This document shows, piece by piece, positions 61,790 through 64,000 of a stretch of 64,000 nucleotides of DNA. Within the stretch, counting starts at the first letter, position 1. Every line of letters begins with the position of its first letter. The notes under the pieces are model-generated. The model had not been told where the DNA came from. It worked only from the letters and a program-made list of their open reading frames with translations, and did no database searches. Made by a program: the position numbers and the translations under genes. The stretch covers positions 248,001-312,000 of the forward strand of contig JBQTHL010000014.1 of assembly GCA_052389915.1 (NCBI GenBank). The letters are read 5' to 3'. Origin of the DNA: Panacagrimonas sp052389915. GTDB lineage: Bacteria; Pseudomonadota; Gammaproteobacteria; Nevskiales; Nevskiaceae.

Positions 61790-62802
61790 ACCATCTCCTC
61801 GCCGGTGCCGCCGAGCACGATGGTTCCGGCTTCGGCGAGGCGGCGTGCGACGGCAAGGATTTCCTTTTGCGCGGCCTCCACGTCGGACAGACGCGCGGGC
61901 CCCTTGGCTTCCATGTCCTCAATGAGCATTTCGGCAGCACGTGCCGACATGTTCTTGGTGATTTTTTCCTTGACCTTGGGCTCGGCGCCCTTGAGCGCCA
62001 TGCCGAGCGTCTCGGTGCCGATCTCGCGCAGCAGGGTCTGGATGCCGCGATCGTCCACGTTGGCCAGATCGTCGAACACGAACATCAGCTCCTGGATGCG
62101 CGTGGCGAGCTCGCCATCGACCTCGCCGATGCGCGTGCTGATGAGCTGCTCGGCGCTCGAGTCCATGAGATTCAGAATGTTCGCGACCTTCTTCACGCCG
62201 CCCACGCTGGAGGACTTGAGGTTGTTACTGCCGGAGAACTGCTTCTCCATGATCTCGTCGAGTTCCTTGAGCGCCGCCGGCTGGATGCCGTCGAGCCTCG
62301 CGATGCGCATGAGCACGTCGGCGCGCATGCGCTCGGGCAGCAGCACCAGCACTTCGGCGGCCTGATCGGAGTCCAGGTACGCAAGCACGATGGCGACGAT
62401 CTGGGGATGCTCGTTGCGCACGCAGTCCGCCACCGCGCGCGTCTCCATCCATTTCAGCGCCTCGAGCCCCTTGCTGTTGCGGCCCAGCAGGATGCGGTCG
62501 ATCAGGCCCGCGGCCTTGTCCTCGCCGAGCGCACCGACCATGACTCTGCGCACGTAGTCGTCTGCGCCCACGCCGAGCGAGGTCTGGCTGTCGAGCATGC
62601 GCACGAAGCTGTCCATCACGATCGTCGCCTTGTCGCGCGACACGTTGCTGAGCGAGGCCATGGCCTGCCCGACTTTCTGCACGTCCTTGGCGCCCATGTG
62701 CTTGAGCACCTCGGAGGCCTCGTTTTCGCCCAGCGACATCAGCAGAATCGCCGCGCGCTCGGGGCCGGGAATCAGTCCCTGTCCAGGATTTCCGTCGGCC
62801 AT
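61786..62802 (-). CDS. fliG: Flagellar motor switch protein FliG
   Basis: 338 aa, family length. Starts MADGNPGQGLIPGPERAAIL; family features are LMSLGENEASEVLKHMGAKD, RNSKGLEALKWME, the EHPQIVAIVLAYLDSDQAAE motif in the middle domain, and the C-terminal charged torque helix (MSARAAEMLIEDMEAKGPAR). One base lies between the fliF stop and this ATG. Confidence 0.96.
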   Translation of the reverse strand: MADGNPGQGLIPGPERAAILLMSLGENEASEVLKHMGAKDVQKVGQAMASLSNVSRDKATIVMDSFVRMLDSQTSLGVGADDYVRRVMVGALGEDKAAGLIDRILLGRNSKGLEALKWMETRAVADCVRNEHPQIVAIVLAYLDSDQAAEVLVLLPERMRADVLMRIARLDGIQPAALKELDEIMEKQFSGSNNLKSSSVGGVKKVANILNLMDSSAEQLISTRIGEVDGELATRIQELMFVFDDLANVDDRGIQTLLREIGTETLGMALKGAEPKVKEKITKNMSARAAEMLIEDMEAKGPARLSDVEAAQKEILAVARRLAEAGTIVLGGTGEEMV

Positions 62803-62803
62803 G

Positions 62804-64000
62804 TCAGTTCGCTCCTTCTTCGGCCAGCCAGGACTTCATGACCTGCGCAACGCGCTTGGGGTCCTGGCCCACCGCCGTGCGCACGGCTTCCAGTTTTCTG
62901 TCGTACGGACCTTGGGTATCCACCGGCATGTCTTCTTCCGCTGCAAGCGAACGTCCGCGTCCGGGATTGCTGCCAACGGCCTGCATCGCCTCGTCGCGAA
63001 TCAGCACACCGCCACCCTGAGACAGCGCCGTGCGCGGCACAGGAGCGAGCAAGACTTTCAGCGCGGGTCTCAGGGCCGCAAAAATCAGCACGACGATGGC
63101 CAGCAGACCGAAGCCGTGGCGGGCCATGTCCTGCACCTGCGGCCGTTGCCAGATGGGCAGATCCTCCACAGAGTCGAGCGCGACGGCGGGCAGGAAGCTG
63201 AGGTTCTGCACGGTCACGCGATCGCCGCGCGGTTCGTCGAAGCCCACCGCATCGCGCACCAGCGATTCGATCTTCTTCAGATCTTCCGCAGTGAGCGGCT
63301 GCAAGCTGCTGCCGCCCTTGCCATCGGGCCGCGGCAGGTTGTCGACCAGCACGGCAATCGACAGCTTCCTGAGACGGCCCACCGGCTGGCGCGTGTGTGA
63401 CAGCGTGCGATCCACTTCGAAATTGCGGCTTGCGCTCTTGGTCTGGTTGAGTGGGGCCTGGCCCTGCGCGGCCGGCGCGGGCTGGCCTTGCAACTGGTTG
63501 AGCGGCTGCGCGGGCTGCGCCTGCGGCGGCTGGTTGGATACCGCGCCGGGCACGCCCTGGGCCGTTCCGCCGGGCATGTTGGTGGTCTGCTCGCTGGTCT
63601 GTTCGCTGCGCACCACGGCCTTGTCCGGCGCGTAGCTTTCGTGAGCTTCCTCGGTCACCGAGAAATCCAGTTCGGCCGACACCTGCGTGCTGACTTTTCC
63701 GGGCCCGGTGAACGGCGCCAGCAGCTGGTCGATCCTGCGCACATAGTCCGCTTCGACACGGCGCGCGTGGTCGAACTGCTCGGCCGAGACTGCAAGTTCG
63801 TCGTTCTCCTTGCCGCTGACCAGGCGACCGAACTGATCGACCACGGTCACGCGCGCAGGGGTCAGGCTGGGGACACTCGACGCGACCATGTGCACGATGG
63901 CCTGCACCTGGCTGGCCTCCAGCGTACGACCCGGATGCAGTTCCACCAGCACCGAGGCACTGGCGCCATCGCCGGGTCGCGCAAAGGCCGAGGCCTTGGG
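62804..64000 (-). CDS. fliF: Flagellar MS-ring protein FliF, C-terminal part (cut by window edge)
   Basis: The last 398 codons of FliF. ASVLVELHPGRTLEASQVQA and VHMVASSVPSLTPARVTVVD are the ring-building motif. A Pro/Gln-rich loop follows (residues about 150-190 of this piece), then the C-terminal membrane segment GFGLLAIVVLIFAALRPALK and a cytoplasmic FliG-binding tail ending VMKSWLAEEGAN. The frame is open to the right edge, so the start lies outside. Confidence 0.96.
   Translation of the reverse strand, partial: PKASAFARPGDGASASVLVELHPGRTLEASQVQAIVHMVASSVPSLTPARVTVVDQFGRLVSGKENDELAVSAEQFDHARRVEADYVRRIDQLLAPFTGPGKVSTQVSAELDFSVTEEAHESYAPDKAVVRSEQTSEQTTNMPGGTAQGVPGAVSNQPPQAQPAQPLNQLQGQPAPAAQGQAPLNQTKSASRNFEVDRTLSHTRQPVGRLRKLSIAVLVDNLPRPDGKGGSSLQPLTAEDLKKIESLVRDAVGFDEPRGDRVTVQNLSFLPAVALDSVEDLPIWQRPQVQDMARHGFGLLAIVVLIFAALRPALKVLLAPVPRTALSQGGGVLIRDEAMQAVGSNPGRGRSLAAEEDMPVDTQGPYDRKLEAVRTAVGQDPKRVAQVMKSWLAEEGAN

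Overview
The window is GC-rich (roughly two thirds G+C) and almost entirely coding, with housekeeping gene orders typical of Gammaproteobacteria. The run queG / nnr-tsaE-ami-mutL-miaA-hfq-hflX-hflK-hflC-DUF2065-(hisZ)-purA is the well-known order. hisZ, mtnBDC, a DUF1631 gene beside gmk-rpoZ, and the pcnB-folK-panB-panC-panD-pgi block fit the Lysobacterales (Xanthomonadales) best. GTAG-type REP palindromes agree with this. I cannot name a genus.

Layout from left to right. 1-3921: end of a flagellar operon, flgG-H-I-J-K (leftward, flgK cut by the window edge), encoding the distal rod, the L and P rings, the rod-associated muramidase and hook-associated protein 1. 4082-5215: an acyl-CoA dehydrogenase. 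5253-18752: the large RNA-modification, membrane-protease and cell-wall superoperon, with queG divergent at its head. 18840-24715: pgi and pantothenate/folate genes, then poly(A) polymerase pcnB, which appears to start at a non-AUG codon. 24819-24894: tRNA-Glu(CUC), overlapped antisense by an AraC-family regulator. 26006-30115: gapA, tkt, rpoZ, gmk. 30122-35388: a DUF1631 protein, exopolyphosphatase and two small cytochromes c, with a highly structured inverted-repeat element between DUF1631 and ppx.

35681-43863 is the most accessory-looking part: eight sugar and glycan genes in two convergent halves. They are a glucose-1-phosphate cytidylyltransferase, an extended SDR, an RmlC-like epimerase and an FAD oxidoreductase rightward, then an SDR lacking the canonical lysine, a DUF4910/DUF2172 peptidase-like protein, a CgeB-like glycosyltransferase and a TylCIII/NovU-type C-methyltransferase leftward. 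They suggest synthesis and transfer of a CDP-linked, possibly C-methylated sugar, but no 4,6-dehydratase, flippase or polymerase is present.

44120-57769: ftsE-ftsX, a nucleotidase and cysQ divergent pair, a MITE-like element, a DUF374 acyltransferase, an unassigned ferritin-like protein, methionine salvage mtnB-D-C, mgtE, rpmB-rpmG, radC, malic enzyme maeB and a ParA-family ATPase. 57972-64000: a second flagellar operon, fliF-G-H-I-J-K (leftward, fliF cut by the right edge), encoding the MS ring, switch, export ATPase complex and hook-length control.

A recurring theme is GTAG-type palindromes. They lie between genes, inside coding sequence (flgJ linker, fliK N-terminus) and at gene ends, where their GTAG supplies the TAG stop codon (hisZ, radC). 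Three larger nested inverted-repeat elements (32516-32761, 47478-47789, 57786-57953) look like MITEs or fold-back elements without transposases. I saw no CRISPR array, rRNA, prophage or intact insertion sequence.
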